In this document: piece by piece, positions 42,815 to 52,033 of the stretch
Position numbering within the stretch: position 1 is the first letter of the stretch
How the letters are laid out: each line of letters begins with the position of its first letter
NCBI RefSeq assembly: GCF_900090195.1
Contig: NZ_LT607803.1
Coordinates: 1,426,001 to 1,490,000 of the forward strand
DNA from: Variovorax sp. HW608
GTDB lineage: Bacteria > Pseudomonadota > Gammaproteobacteria > Burkholderiales > Burkholderiaceae_C
Reading direction: 5' to 3'
Length of the DNA stretch: 64,000 nt
Notes under the pieces: model-generated
Seen by the model: the letters and a program-made list of their open reading frames with translations, nothing else
What the model was told of the DNA's origin: nothing
Databases searched by the model: none
Translations under genes and position numbers: made by a program

Positions 42815-44038
42815 TCAGACCGTCGCCGGTTGCGACTTCCGCGGCAGCGTTGTTTCATCCGTTGAACTTCCGATCGCAGGACCGGGCTGCTGCGACATGA
42901 GATACCCCGGCCCGAGATCGGAGAGCGATGCGCAACCGATCTGCGCCATGACCATGTCGATCTCGTTGCGCATGATCTGCAGCGCGCGGCTTGCGCCGGC
43001 CCGTCCGCCCGCGGCGACCCCGAACAGCGTGGGCCTGCCGAAGATCGCCGACTGCGCTCCGAGGCAGCGGGCGATCACGACATCCGATCCACGGCGCACG
43101 CCGCTGTCGAGGATGAGCTGCACGTCCTTGCCGACGGCGGCGCGGATCTCGGGCAGCATTTCGAGCGGTGCGGGCGCGGCGTCGAGCTGGCGTCCGCCGT
43201 GGTTGGAGATCACGATGCCGTCCGCGCCGAGTTGCGCCGCCTCTCGCGCATCGTCCGGATGAAGCAGCCCCTTGACAACAAGCGGTCCGGACCAGGCGCT
43301 GCGGATACGCTTCAGGTGCGCCCAGGTCACCATCGGCGCCGGCGTCAGCGTGCCGTACATGTCGGCGACTTCGCCTGCCGTGGCGCCCTCGCGCGCATAG
43401 GGCTTCCAGTTGCGCATCATCGGAATCCCGCCCGTGCGCAGATAGCGCAACACCCACGCCGGATGCCCCAGCGCTTCAAGGGCGACGCCGGTCGTCATCC
43501 GGAAGGGACGCGAGAAGCCGTTGCGGCGGTTGCGCTCGCGGTTCGAGTTGACCGGAACGTCCACCGACACCACGAGCACGCCGATCTTCGCCTTGCGCGC
43601 ACGCTCCACCAGATCCGCGTTGATGCGCTCGTCGCTCGTGCAGTACATCTGGAACCACACATGCTCCGGCGCGACGCGGATAGCGTCTTCGAGCGCAGCG
43701 TTGGCCGCGCTCGACAACAGGAAGGGCACGTTCGCCTCGCGCGCCGCCTCGGCAAGCATCAGGTCCGCGTCCGGGCGGAACAGTCCCGCGAGGCCCGTGG
43801 GCGAGATGCCGATCGGGCTCGCGTAGGTTCGCCCGAAGAGCGCGACCGACTGGTCGCGCCGTGTCACGTCGCGCAGATAGCGCGGCACCAGGCGATGACG
43901 TTCGAAGGCCTCACGATTGCGGTGCAGGCAGAGTTCGTCGTCGGAGCCGCCGTCGATGAAGTCGAAGGCAATGCGCGGAAGCTTTCGGCGCGCGAGGCGT
44001 CGCAAGTCTTCCAGGTTCACAGCGGATTGAATGTTCAT
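42815..44038 (-). CDS. FMN-dependent alpha-hydroxy-acid dehydrogenase (LldD/mandelate dehydrogenase type)
   Basis: 407 residues starting MNIQSAVNLEDLRRLARRKL. Family blocks: FDFIDGGSDDE, PIGISPTGLAGLFRPDADL, the FMN/substrate segment VKGLLHPDDA and the active-site ISNHGGRQLDAAPA containing the catalytic His and Arg, then DSGVRRGSD. Oxidises a 2-hydroxy acid to the 2-oxo acid, donating electrons to the quinone pool. An ATG at 44110 is in frame but the extra 24 residues look non-coding. A palindrome lies 73 bases upstream. Confidence 0.93.
   Translation of the reverse strand: MNIQSAVNLEDLRRLARRKLPRIAFDFIDGGSDDELCLHRNREAFERHRLVPRYLRDVTRRDQSVALFGRTYASPIGISPTGLAGLFRPDADLMLAEAAREANVPFLLSSAANAALEDAIRVAPEHVWFQMYCTSDERINADLVERARKAKIGVLVVSVDVPVNSNRERNRRNGFSRPFRMTTGVALEALGHPAWVLRYLRTGGIPMMRNWKPYAREGATAGEVADMYGTLTPAPMVTWAHLKRIRSAWSGPLVVKGLLHPDDAREAAQLGADGIVISNHGGRQLDAAPAPLEMLPEIRAAVGKDVQLILDSGVRRGSDVVIARCLGAQSAIFGRPTLFGVAAGGRAGASRALQIMRNEIDMVMAQIGCASLSDLGPGYLMSQQPGPAIGSSTDETTLPRKSQPATV
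42852..42867. promoter_or_regulatory. Palindrome GTTTCATCCGTTGAAC upstream of Bug gene
   Basis: Arms GTTT and GAAC with 8-base spacer, followed by TTCCGATCG, 74-89 bases ahead of the Bug start. It lies within the last codons of the FMN dehydrogenase gene. Same family as sites at 26632, 44111, 49042 and 52034. Confidence 0.6.
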
Positions 44039-44110
44039 GGTGTGGCGAATCGAGGACCGCCACAACCTTAAGCCTCGCCTTCGGTCAGGCGAAGGCCCGG
44101 CCTTCAGCAT

Positions 44111-44126
44111 GTTTCACATATTGAAC
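44111..44126. promoter_or_regulatory. Palindrome GTTTCACATATTGAAC upstream of the FMN dehydrogenase
   Basis: Sits 73-88 bases ahead of the FMN dehydrogenase start and straddles the stop codon of the IclR B gene. Arms GTTT/GAAC with 8-base spacer, followed by TTG-TGAGCG. Confidence 0.55.
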
Positions 44127-44932
44127 TTGTGAGCGTCGGCGGCCAGCGCATCCGCCGCAGCGAACAACACGCCGCGAATCTCGCCCGCCCGCTCTTCGCC
44201 ATAGAGATCGCCGGTCCCCATCAGGCAAACCGCTGCGAACGCATCACCCTTGCCGTCGCGCACCGGCGCCGCGAAGGCATGGACACCCGGCACGACATCG
44301 CCCAGGTTGACGCCGAAGCCATGCCGGTCGGACCGCTCCCGCATCTTCTGAAGCGCTTCGAGGCGCGCGGTGCCCCGGCGCGCGATCTCCTGCGCGACGT
44401 TGTCCAGCAGCACCTCGCGAACCTCTTCGGGCGGAAGCGTCTGAAGAATCGCAACGCCACCCACCGACGTGAAGAGCGGACGGCGGGTGCCCGCATACAC
44501 CATCATTCCCGTGAGCGGGAGCGTTCCGGCGCGGATCGTGCAAACGTATTCATTGCCGCTTCGCAGCAGCATCACGCCGATGCCGCCCATTTGCCGGGCG
44601 AGTCCCTGCACGACGGACTCGACGCAATGCTGGTACTGCACGCGCTCGGGCAGCGCGAAGCCCAGTTCGTACATGAGCGGGCCGGGGACATAGTGCTTGT
44701 CCGAAGTGCGCTGTTCGACGAGGCGCTCCTCCACCAGGCACGCGAGCATGCGATGCACCGTGGCCTTGTCCTGCTGGCAAGCCGCGGACAGATCCGACAG
44801 GCGCCACCCGAAGCCGGGGCGGGTGGCGATCATTCGCATGAGCTTGATGCCACGCCCCAGGCTCTGGGTTCCTGCGCGGTCAGAGCCGCCGGTGCGCGCC
44901 GGGCGTTGCAGCGTTGGGGAATCTTGACTCAT
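44114..44932 (-). CDS. IclR-family regulator (IclR B)
   Basis: 272 residues from ATG 44932 (MSQDSPTLQRPARTGGSD). Winged helix RPGFGWRLSDLSAACQQDKATVHRMLACLVEERLV, then the effector domain with MLLRSGNEYVCTIRAGTLPL and VNLGDVVPGVHAFAAPV. A close paralogue lies at 50198-51010; many blocks are identical. It sits between the SMP-30 gene and the FMN dehydrogenase gene on the same strand and probably binds the palindromes found upstream of neighbouring genes. Confidence 0.92.
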   Translation of the reverse strand: MSQDSPTLQRPARTGGSDRAGTQSLGRGIKLMRMIATRPGFGWRLSDLSAACQQDKATVHRMLACLVEERLVEQRTSDKHYVPGPLMYELGFALPERVQYQHCVESVVQGLARQMGGIGVMLLRSGNEYVCTIRAGTLPLTGMMVYAGTRRPLFTSVGGVAILQTLPPEEVREVLLDNVAQEIARRGTARLEALQKMRERSDRHGFGVNLGDVVPGVHAFAAPVRDGKGDAFAAVCLMGTGDLYGEERAGEIRGVLFAAADALAADAHKFNM

Positions 44933-45048
44933 GGCGGAATTGTCAGCATTCCCTTCCTGTCCGCCTATGGTGAATCCCCGCCCCCATCGTTCGGAGGGCG
45001 GGACGGCCATCTCACCAGGAAAGACACACGCGCGGTGGTGCGGGGAGC

Positions 45049-45975
45049 TCAGACTTTCGCATGCGAGTACATGGGGCGTCCCGCAACCGGCACCCTCGCA
45101 GTGAACACGGTGCCGCTGCGCGATTCGAGCATGTGCAGCGTCCGGCCGTCGGGCCCGCCATAGGCGCAGTTCGTCGTATAGAGGCCGCCGTCGGGTGCAT
45201 CGATGCGCAAGAGCGGCTCGCCCTTCGGGCTGAAGAGCCATACGGCGCCGAAGCCGACATGGCACACCGCCAGCCCGCCGGCTTCGTCGAGCGCGATGCC
45301 GTCCGGACCGCCCCCGCCGCTCATGCGGATGTACGCACCCACCTTGGTCGCCGTGCCGTCATGCATGAGCGGCACGCGCCAGATCGCGTTGTCACGCGTC
45401 ACGGCGAGGTACACCGCCGTCTCATCGAGATTCATCACGAGTCCGTTCGGACTCGGGATGCCGGCAAGCACCAGGTCGAGCTGGCCCGACGGCCTGAGCC
45501 GGAACAGCCGGCCGGTGGGGTCGTGGAGCCCTGTCTGTCCCTGGTCCGTGAAGTAGAGATCGCCGTTGGATGCAAAGAACAGGTCGTTGCATCCCTTGAA
45601 GCCTTCCAGGCGCGCGCGCTCCAGATGCGGCTCGAAGCGCCCTGTTCGCGGGTCCAGCACCATGATGCCCCGCCGGTAGTCGGCGATGAAGGCGCGTCCG
45701 TCAGGGTGGAACTTGAGTCCGTTGGGCTCGCCGTCGTACTGCACGACGAGCTCGACACCGCCGCGCGGGTCGATGCGGAAGATCCGCCCCCACGGAATGT
45801 CGACGATCCAGAGGTTGCCGTCGCGATCGAAAGAGGGCCCTTCAATGAAGACCGGTGCCGGCGCGCCGTGGAGCTGAGTTCGCACCCATTCGCTCTTTCC
45901 ATGCGCGTGGAACTTCTCGGGGATGCGCGCGAAGACCTCGGCCTTCAGTCTCTCGGGAGGTGCAAACATGGTCAT
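45049..45975 (-). CDS. SMP-30/gluconolactonase-family lactone hydrolase
   Basis: About 308 residues forming a six-bladed propeller: FIEGPSFDRDGNLWIVDIPWGRIFRID carries the first metal Glu, GEPNGLKFHPDGRAFIAD and FKGCNDLFFASNGDLYFTD the Asn ligands, and GGGPDGIALDEAGGLAV the Asp. These are the calcium/zinc ligands of gluconolactonases. Starts at 45975 or 45969. It follows the TRAP permease by 32 bases, so its substrate is probably a lactone derived from the TRAP-imported acid. Confidence 0.92.
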   Translation of the reverse strand: MTMFAPPERLKAEVFARIPEKFHAHGKSEWVRTQLHGAPAPVFIEGPSFDRDGNLWIVDIPWGRIFRIDPRGGVELVVQYDGEPNGLKFHPDGRAFIADYRRGIMVLDPRTGRFEPHLERARLEGFKGCNDLFFASNGDLYFTDQGQTGLHDPTGRLFRLRPSGQLDLVLAGIPSPNGLVMNLDETAVYLAVTRDNAIWRVPLMHDGTATKVGAYIRMSGGGGPDGIALDEAGGLAVCHVGFGAVWLFSPKGEPLLRIDAPDGGLYTTNCAYGGPDGRTLHMLESRSGTVFTARVPVAGRPMYSHAKV

Positions 45976-46007
45976 GTCCTGATTTGTGAGGCGATGAACT
46001 GAAGGGG

Positions 46008-47312
46008 TCACTTTCCAGTGATCTGCCCGGGGAGCCAGAGGGCGAGCTCGGGCCAGATCACGAGCAGCAGCAGGAGCAGGAACATCAACAGGTGGAAGGG
46101 CACGGTGCCCAGGACCACGTCCGAGAGCTTCCCGCGCGAGATGCTCTGGATCACGAACAGGTTGATGCCGATCGGCGGCGTGATCTGGCCCATCTCGATG
46201 AAGAGCACCACGATGATCCCGAACCACACCGGATCGATGCCATAGCTCGCCAGCATCGGGTACAGCAAGGGAACGGTGATGACGACCATCCCGAGGCTCT
46301 CGACCACCGCGCCCAGCGCGGTGAAAAGGACCAGCAGCGCGATGAAGAACTCGAGCTTGCTCAGGTTCAGCCCGATGATGAACTTCGTGATCTCCTCGCC
46401 CACGCCCGCGAAGCTCATCGCGTAGGCGAATATGAATGCGGCATAGGTGATGAAGAGGATGTTGCTCACCACGAGCGTGGAGCGCTTCAGGCAGCCCACG
46501 AAGTCGCGCCACGTCAGCTTCCCGAAGAGCCTGGCGAGGACCACCGCGAAGATGCAGCCCGCCGCGGCGGCCTCCGTCGGCGTCGCGATGCCGGCGTAGA
46601 TCGCGCCGAGCACGGCCACGATCAGCGCCATGAAAGGGAGGATGTCTCCCACGGCGCGCATCGCCATATGAAGCGTGAGCTCGCCGCGATCAGGCGGGGC
46701 GATCTCCGGGCGCATGAGCGCTGCGATCGCAATATAGACCATGAACATGAGCGTGAGCAGGAGTCCCGGCGCGACCCCGGCGATGAAGAGCTTGACCACC
46801 GAGGTTTCCGTGAAGGTGGCGTAGACGATCATCGCGATCGAGGGCGGCAGCAGCACGCCGAGCGTGCCGCCCGCCGCGAGCGTCCCACTGGCCATCCGTG
46901 GGTCGTAGTTGCGCGAGCGAAGCTGCGGCAACGCCACCTGCCCAATCGATGCCGCCGTGGCGATGCTCGAGCCGCTCATGGCCGCGAACATCGCGCAGCC
47001 GGCGATGTTGGTCTGCAGCAGACCGCCCGGCACCCGGCGCACCAGGCACGAGAGCCCGCCATAGACGCGTCGGCCGAGGCCGCTGGTCTGCAGCATCTCG
47101 GCCATCAGCACGAAGAGCGGAATCGCGGTCAGCGTGTAGCTGTCCATGCTGCCCCAGCTCGCCAGCCCGAGCCCATGCAGCGCTCCCACTCCGCCCTGCA
47201 GGTAGAGGTAGAGCACGCCCGGCAGCAGGATGGCGAAGGGCACGGACATGCCCACCCCGAGCAACCCGATGAACAGGATGAAGATGAAGACGATCTGATA
47301 GTCGCCGCCCAT
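46008..47312 (-). CDS. dctM: TRAP transporter large permease (DctM)
   Basis: 434 residues with about a dozen predicted membrane helices and the DctM block SGSSIATAASIGQVALPQL...ASGTLAAGGTLGVLLPPSIAMIVYA. It forms the Na+-driven membrane channel with DctQ for a carboxylate delivered by DctP. Order dctP-dctQ-dctM-SMP30 with gaps of 19 to 33 bases. Confidence 0.95.
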   Translation of the reverse strand: MGGDYQIVFIFILFIGLLGVGMSVPFAILLPGVLYLYLQGGVGALHGLGLASWGSMDSYTLTAIPLFVLMAEMLQTSGLGRRVYGGLSCLVRRVPGGLLQTNIAGCAMFAAMSGSSIATAASIGQVALPQLRSRNYDPRMASGTLAAGGTLGVLLPPSIAMIVYATFTETSVVKLFIAGVAPGLLLTLMFMVYIAIAALMRPEIAPPDRGELTLHMAMRAVGDILPFMALIVAVLGAIYAGIATPTEAAAAGCIFAVVLARLFGKLTWRDFVGCLKRSTLVVSNILFITYAAFIFAYAMSFAGVGEEITKFIIGLNLSKLEFFIALLVLFTALGAVVESLGMVVITVPLLYPMLASYGIDPVWFGIIVVLFIEMGQITPPIGINLFVIQSISRGKLSDVVLGTVPFHLLMFLLLLLLVIWPELALWLPGQITGK

Positions 47313-47345
47313 GGCGAACTCCTTTGTGTTCGGGTTGTTGAAGCG

Positions 47346-47924
47346 TCAGGCGCGCGCCGCCGAGGCCGCGCGCAGGCGGCGCCAGTCCCCGGCGAGCGTC
47401 CTCAGGAGCGCCCACAGCAGGAGCGCCGTCCCCACGGGCATTGCCAGTCGCGGAATCCACAGCGGCGTCATCAGCGTGGTTGCGGCGACATCGCCGGAAT
47501 TCCAGGTCAGCCATTCGAAGCGGACCATCTCGACCAGCAGGACCGTCGTCACCACAGCCGCGGCGAAGTTGAAGACCAGGCGCAAACGCGCCTGTGCCAC
47601 ACGGCCGACGCGCTGGTCGAGGAAATGCACACGATGGAAAGCGTGCAGCAGGAGTCCCGAGGCGGGCGACAGGAAGGTGATCGCGATCAGCGCATAGCCG
47701 CCGATCTCGTTGCTCACCTGGATCGACCAGCCGAAGGCCGAGCGCACCAGCATCTCGATGCCCATCATGGCGATCAGCGCGACGACGATCGCCTGCACGC
47801 ACCAGCGCGCGAGGCGTGCGGGCAGGTCTTCGTGCGGACAGAACTCGTCGGCATCGGGGCTGTGCAGCTCCAGCACCTCGGCCAGCACCTCGGTCTTCAC
47901 GGCAGGGTTGAATTTCGCATCCAA
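47346..47924 (-). CDS. dctQ: TRAP transporter small permease (DctQ)
   Basis: 192 residues, four predicted membrane helices (for example AIVVALIAMMGIEMLVRSAF; FAAAVVTTVLLVEMVRFEWL) with the conserved EIGGYALIAITFLS segment of DctQ proteins. Lies between dctP and dctM. Confidence 0.9.
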   Translation of the reverse strand: MDAKFNPAVKTEVLAEVLELHSPDADEFCPHEDLPARLARWCVQAIVVALIAMMGIEMLVRSAFGWSIQVSNEIGGYALIAITFLSPASGLLLHAFHRVHFLDQRVGRVAQARLRLVFNFAAAVVTTVLLVEMVRFEWLTWNSGDVAATTLMTPLWIPRLAMPVGTALLLWALLRTLAGDWRRLRAASAARA

Positions 47925-47943
47925 TCGAACTCTCCCCGCTCGA

Positions 47944-48942
47944 TCAGCGGCCGGTGGCGGCGCGGACCTTCTTCAGCGCTTCGTCCGCCTCCGGCTTCTT
48001 GCTGCCCCACTCCTTCCAATACGGGGTGATTCGCTTCTCGGCTTCCGAGAGGTCCGCGGCCGACGGTTCGGTGATGACCATGCCGTCCGCCGCGAGCTTG
48101 CGGGTCAGCTCCTGGTCCTCCGCGGCCATGGCGGCGGTCGTCTGCCGCGTGTGCTCGTCGACGATGGCCTGCACCTTGGCGCGCGTGTCTTGCGGCAGCT
48201 TCTCCCAAGCGCCTTTGTTCACGAGGATGAGCGAGTCGACGTAGCTCACGTTAAGTCGCCAGCTGTACTTGAGCAGGTCGCGCCAGACGTAGCCGTAGCC
48301 GGAGGTCGCGGTCAGCACGCCATCGATGACGCCGCGATCGATCGCCGCAGCGACTTCCGACGTCCCGAGCGTGACGGGAATCCCGCCGAGCAGCTTGATG
48401 AACTCGGCCTGCTCCGGCGAGACGACGCGGATCTTCTGCCCCGCCACGTCCGCCAGCGAAGTGAGCTTCTTCTTGGACCACATCACGTTCTCGGGAAAGA
48501 TGTAGCGCCCCAGCAGCACCACGTTGCGCTTGTCGTACTCGGCGCGCAGGAAAGGCGCCTCGACATCCCACGCCTTGTCGAATTCGGCGCGGCTGCGCAG
48601 CAACATCGGCAGGCGCACGACGCCGCCGATCGGCACGCTGCCCACGAAGAACGCGTCATCGCCCATCTGGACCACGTTGTCGCTTACTGCCTGCGTGATG
48701 TTGGTTGCGGAAATGGGCAGCGTCCCGCCGAGGTTGAGGCGCACGCTGAGCTGGCCGTCGGTCTCCTTCTTGATCGCCTCGAGCATGGCGTTGAGGCCCT
48801 TGACCGCCGTCACCGTCGCGACGGCGTTGTAGGTATACGCGCGCCAAGTCTCCGCCGCAACCGCAGACACCGAGATGAATGCGGCGGCTGCGATCAGCGT
48901 CGATGCGCGGGAGTACGCCTTCAGGCGCTTGAGAATTTGCAT
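47944..48942 (-). CDS. dctP: TRAP transporter solute-binding protein (DctP)
   Basis: 332 residues with a signal peptide (STLIAAAAFISVSAVAAE). DctP blocks: GGTLPISATNITQAVSDNVVQMGD, KIRVVSPEQAEFIKLLGGIPVTLGTSEVAAAIDRGVIDG with the conserved carboxylate-binding Arg. The frame continues to 49083 but the extension crosses the palindrome at 49042 and looks non-coding, so the ATG at 48942 is used. Confidence 0.93.
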   Translation of the reverse strand: MQILKRLKAYSRASTLIAAAAFISVSAVAAETWRAYTYNAVATVTAVKGLNAMLEAIKKETDGQLSVRLNLGGTLPISATNITQAVSDNVVQMGDDAFFVGSVPIGGVVRLPMLLRSRAEFDKAWDVEAPFLRAEYDKRNVVLLGRYIFPENVMWSKKKLTSLADVAGQKIRVVSPEQAEFIKLLGGIPVTLGTSEVAAAIDRGVIDGVLTATSGYGYVWRDLLKYSWRLNVSYVDSLILVNKGAWEKLPQDTRAKVQAIVDEHTRQTTAAMAAEDQELTRKLAADGMVITEPSAADLSEAEKRITPYWKEWGSKKPEADEALKKVRAATGR

Positions 48943-49041
48943 GACTGTCTCCGTGTTGTTCCGCGCCCCGGAGCGATGGCTCCGAGGTCGGGTCAACGTT
49001 AGTCGTGCCACTTCGCTCGCGAAAGATGCGTAACGGGCGCA

Positions 49042-49057
49042 GTTCCACATGTTGAAC
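49042..49057. promoter_or_regulatory. Palindrome GTTCCACATGTTGAAC upstream of dctP
   Basis: Arms GTTC/GAAC with 8-base spacer, followed by TTTCGCCCG, 100-115 bases ahead of dctP in the gap after the ketopantoate-reductase-like gene. Same family as sites at 42852, 44111 and 52034. Confidence 0.6.
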
Positions 49058-49091
49058 TTTCGCCCGGAGCCGCTTTGCGACATGCGGCCCG

Positions 49092-50144
49092 TCAGTCGAC
49101 GATCTCGGCGAGCAGTGCGGGGCTCGGCGACAGCTCGCCCTTTTCGATGCGCTTGATCACCTCATTGACCCGGCGGTGGATCCGGACGTCGACACCGACC
49201 TCCTCGCCTCGCCGCGCCACCAATCCGTTGATGTATTCGGTCTCGGTGCGCCGCCCCTTGAGGATGTCCTGCCCCATCGACGGACGTTGGGCGTCGCTGC
49301 GCGAATTCGCGACCTCCATGATCATGCGCGTGATGGTCTCGTGCGCAGCAGCATCCTCATCCGCGCGCGCCAGCAGCTCCAGGTCCAGACCGCCCACCGG
49401 CTCCAGCGCAAGACCGAGCGCGCGCCCGACGCGTATGCAGGAGCTCCCCAGCCGGACCGTCAGTTCGCGCGACACCTCGTTGGTATCGCGCTGCTTGCCG
49501 GTCATTCCCGTCAGTGCGCAGACGCCGTTTCGCATCGCATTGATCGTGAGTTTCGACCAGCGCTCGCCCCATAGATTGGACGTCACCTTGCAAGTGTCGC
49601 CATGTGCAAGCAGTCCGGAGATCAAACGTGCGCGCGGCGTGTCCTGGCCGTGCAGCTCTCCCACGCGCAGTCCGGCCTTCTTCTCGTCACCCAACGGCGA
49701 GTTGCGGACGATCAGGCCGGGCTCGACGAGTTCGGCAGCCAAGGCACTGACCGAACAGCCAAGCGTGCGGGACCATCCGGCGATCGACGCGATGGTTTCC
49801 TCGTTGATGCCGTTCTGCAACGACACCACGCACCCTGTCGGCGAGAGATACGGCAGGACGAGCTGCGTCGCCCATTCGGTGTCATAGGACTTGACCGCGA
49901 TGAACGCAACATCGAAGGGCTTTTCGCGCACCAGTTGCGGGACATCGCTCACATGCAGCGCCCGGACAGGGGTCTCAATGGACCCGGCGCCGTTCATCCC
50001 TCGAACCGTCAGTCCCTTCCTGCGCATGGCATCGACGTGTTCCGGCCATGCATCCACCAACGTCACGTCGACATCCGCCTTCGACATGTGCGCGCCCAGA
50101 TAGCCGCCGACGGCGCCTGCGCCTACGAAACACACTCTCGTCAT
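49092..50144 (-). CDS. Ketopantoate reductase family (ApbA/PanE-like) oxidoreductase
   Basis: 350 residues. N-terminal Rossmann motif VCFVGAGAVGGYLGAHM, the family Lys in VKSYDTEWA, SLQNGINEE and the C-terminal WSKLTINAMRNGVCALTG block with the catalytic Lys. NADP-dependent reduction of a 2-oxo acid or the reverse. In a catabolic cluster with no other pantothenate genes, a role in substrate degradation is more likely than in CoA synthesis. Confidence 0.9.
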   Translation of the reverse strand: MTRVCFVGAGAVGGYLGAHMSKADVDVTLVDAWPEHVDAMRRKGLTVRGMNGAGSIETPVRALHVSDVPQLVREKPFDVAFIAVKSYDTEWATQLVLPYLSPTGCVVSLQNGINEETIASIAGWSRTLGCSVSALAAELVEPGLIVRNSPLGDEKKAGLRVGELHGQDTPRARLISGLLAHGDTCKVTSNLWGERWSKLTINAMRNGVCALTGMTGKQRDTNEVSRELTVRLGSSCIRVGRALGLALEPVGGLDLELLARADEDAAAHETITRMIMEVANSRSDAQRPSMGQDILKGRRTETEYINGLVARRGEEVGVDVRIHRRVNEVIKRIEKGELSPSPALLAEIVD

Positions 50145-50197
50145 TTGCTACTCCTTCTTGGTTCGGTGGGTCCCGCCGTCATGACGCCCGGGCGAGA

Positions 50198-51010
50198 TCA
50201 GAGGTTGAGTTTTCGGGCTTCGGAAGCGATCACGTCGGCCGTTTCATGCAGTTCGTCTCGTAACGCGGGAACACTATCCCGGTCGTAGATCTCAGGCGTA
50301 CCGAGCAGGCCGATCGAGGCAAAGGCGTCACCGTTCCGATCGAGTACCGGCACACCGAACGCGTGGACGCCAGGCACCACATCGCCGAGATTGACGCCGA
50401 ATCCGTGTCGGTCGGATCGCTCGCGCATCTTCCGCAGCGCCGCGAGCCGCCCCTTCCCACAACGCGCGATCTCCTGCGCCACGTTGTCGAGCAACACTTC
50501 CTTCGCTTCGTCCGGCGGCAGGGTCTGCAGGATCGCCACGCCCCCGGCCGCGGTAAAGAGCGGACGCCGCGTGCCCGGGTACAGCACCGATCCGGAGAGC
50601 GGGAGCGTTCCCGCGCGCACGCTGCACACATACTCATTGCCGCTGCGCAAAAGCAACACACCCACGCCGCCCATGCGGCCGGCGAACGCATGGACCAGGG
50701 TTTCCGCACGGCGCTGGAACTTCATGTGATCCGGCAACGCCAGTCCCAGTTCGAACATCAGCGGCCCAGGCAGATAGTGACGATCGCTCGCGCGTTGTTC
50801 GACCAACCGCTCTTCCACCAGGAACGCCAGCATGCGATGCACCGTTCCCCGGTCAAGATCGGAGGCCGCCGCAAGATCCGACAGCCTCCATCCGAACTGC
50901 GGCCGGGCCGCGACCATGCGCATCAGCTTGATGAGCCGCCCCAGGCTCCGCGTGCCGGGACGCTCACCGCTGGCGTCCGGCGGCTGTTCGAGAAGTTCGA
51001 CGATGTCCAT
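50198..51010 (-). CDS. IclR-family regulator (IclR C)
   Basis: 270 residues from the ATG at 51010 (MDIVELLEQPPDASGERPG). Winged helix RPQFGWRLSDLAAASDLDRGTVHRMLAFLVEERLV and effector domain. It shares long identical runs with IclR B at 44114, such as RPLFT--GGVAILQTLPP and MRERSDRHGFGVNLGDVVPG, so the two arose by duplication. Between the amidohydrolase and the ketopantoate-reductase-like gene, gaps of 61 and 53 bases, probably one transcript. Confidence 0.92.
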   Translation of the reverse strand: MDIVELLEQPPDASGERPGTRSLGRLIKLMRMVAARPQFGWRLSDLAAASDLDRGTVHRMLAFLVEERLVEQRASDRHYLPGPLMFELGLALPDHMKFQRRAETLVHAFAGRMGGVGVLLLRSGNEYVCSVRAGTLPLSGSVLYPGTRRPLFTAAGGVAILQTLPPDEAKEVLLDNVAQEIARCGKGRLAALRKMRERSDRHGFGVNLGDVVPGVHAFGVPVLDRNGDAFASIGLLGTPEIYDRDSVPALRDELHETADVIASEARKLNL

Positions 51011-51071
51011 GGGCGCGGGCCTCCGTTTCCTCTTCGGGGGATCAGACGCGGTGCGCGTGCGTAGGATCGCG

Positions 51072-51950
51072 CTACGCATCGAATCCGTAGAGCCGGGCCG
51101 GGTTGTCGACGAGGATCATCCGAAGCGTCGCCGCGTCGCCGACCCAGCCCGTGAAGTTGCGAAGCACGCTTTGCGTGTCGACGTCGAACGGCGGGCAAAC
51201 CTCCTCGGGCGTCGCCCTCACGCCCGGTTGCGGATGCGGCCAGTCGCTGCCCCAGAGCAGCCGCTGCGGATTGCGCTCGACGAAGAGCCGGGTCAGCGCA
51301 TCCAGGTCCGTGTATCCCGGCGCGTCCGAGCAGCGATACGGCGCGGACAGCTTCACGTACGCCTTGCCGCATTCCACCAGTGCAAGGACTTCAGGGAGCC
51401 CTTGCTGTTGGGCACCGAGCCGCGCATGCGCGCCCGCGTAGTGATCGAACACGAGCGGGACGGACAAGGCCCCGAGTAAGGGACTGCAGGCGCCGAGCAA
51501 CGGCAGGCTCGCGAAGAGCTGAATGTGCCATCCGAGCGGCCCCACTCGTTCGACGACGCTGCGCAGCCAGGCCGAGGCGCGATCGGGATCGCGTTCTCCG
51601 TCGACTTCCAGATTGACCCGCACGCCGCGGACGCCGGCGTCCGACAGCTCGCGCAGCGTCGCGTCGGAGGTGGCATCGTCGATCACCGCCACGCCTCTTG
51701 CGCGCTCAAGCCCGAGCACGCGCAACGCCTTCAAGGTCGCCGAGTTGTCCGGTCCGTAGACACTCGGCTGGACGATGACCACGCGCTCGACGCCCAGCGC
51801 GTCATGAAAGGCGACTAGCGCCTCGATCGAGGCCGGCGGCGGCGTGTAGCGCCGTGGCGTCCAGTACGGGAACTCGCGCTCGTCCAGGAACACATGCGTA
51901 TGGCAATCGCACGCTCCGCGCGGCAGGGACTGTTCAGGGCTCGTGTTCAT
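51072..51950 (-). CDS. Amidohydrolase 2 family lactonase (LigI / 2-pyrone-4,6-dicarboxylate hydrolase-like)
   Basis: 292 residues of the TIM-barrel amidohydrolase fold. The opening CDCHTHVFLDE with H17 and H19, the VVIVQPSVYGPDN strand, VFDHYAG and the late GSDWPHPQPG with the catalytic Asp match the LigI/4-sulfomuconolactonase group that opens lactones of aromatic ring-cleavage routes. The frame extends to 52277, but the ATG at 51950 gives the family start. A palindrome lies 84 bases upstream. Confidence 0.9.
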   Translation of the reverse strand: MNTSPEQSLPRGACDCHTHVFLDEREFPYWTPRRYTPPPASIEALVAFHDALGVERVVIVQPSVYGPDNSATLKALRVLGLERARGVAVIDDATSDATLRELSDAGVRGVRVNLEVDGERDPDRASAWLRSVVERVGPLGWHIQLFASLPLLGACSPLLGALSVPLVFDHYAGAHARLGAQQQGLPEVLALVECGKAYVKLSAPYRCSDAPGYTDLDALTRLFVERNPQRLLWGSDWPHPQPGVRATPEEVCPPFDVDTQSVLRNFTGWVGDAATLRMILVDNPARLYGFDA

Positions 51951-52033
51951 CCTGTGGTGTTGCTCTCGCTGCAATGTCGGCAGGGCGACGATAGCCGCAG
52001 GTGCTTTCCACGCGACACCGGGCGATTCGAGAA

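Noticed and set aside
46092..48029. 645-codon open frame on the plus strand
   Set aside because: Antisense to dctM and dctQ; composition (Arg/His/Gln/Asp) and lack of motifs mark it as a shadow of the membrane genes.
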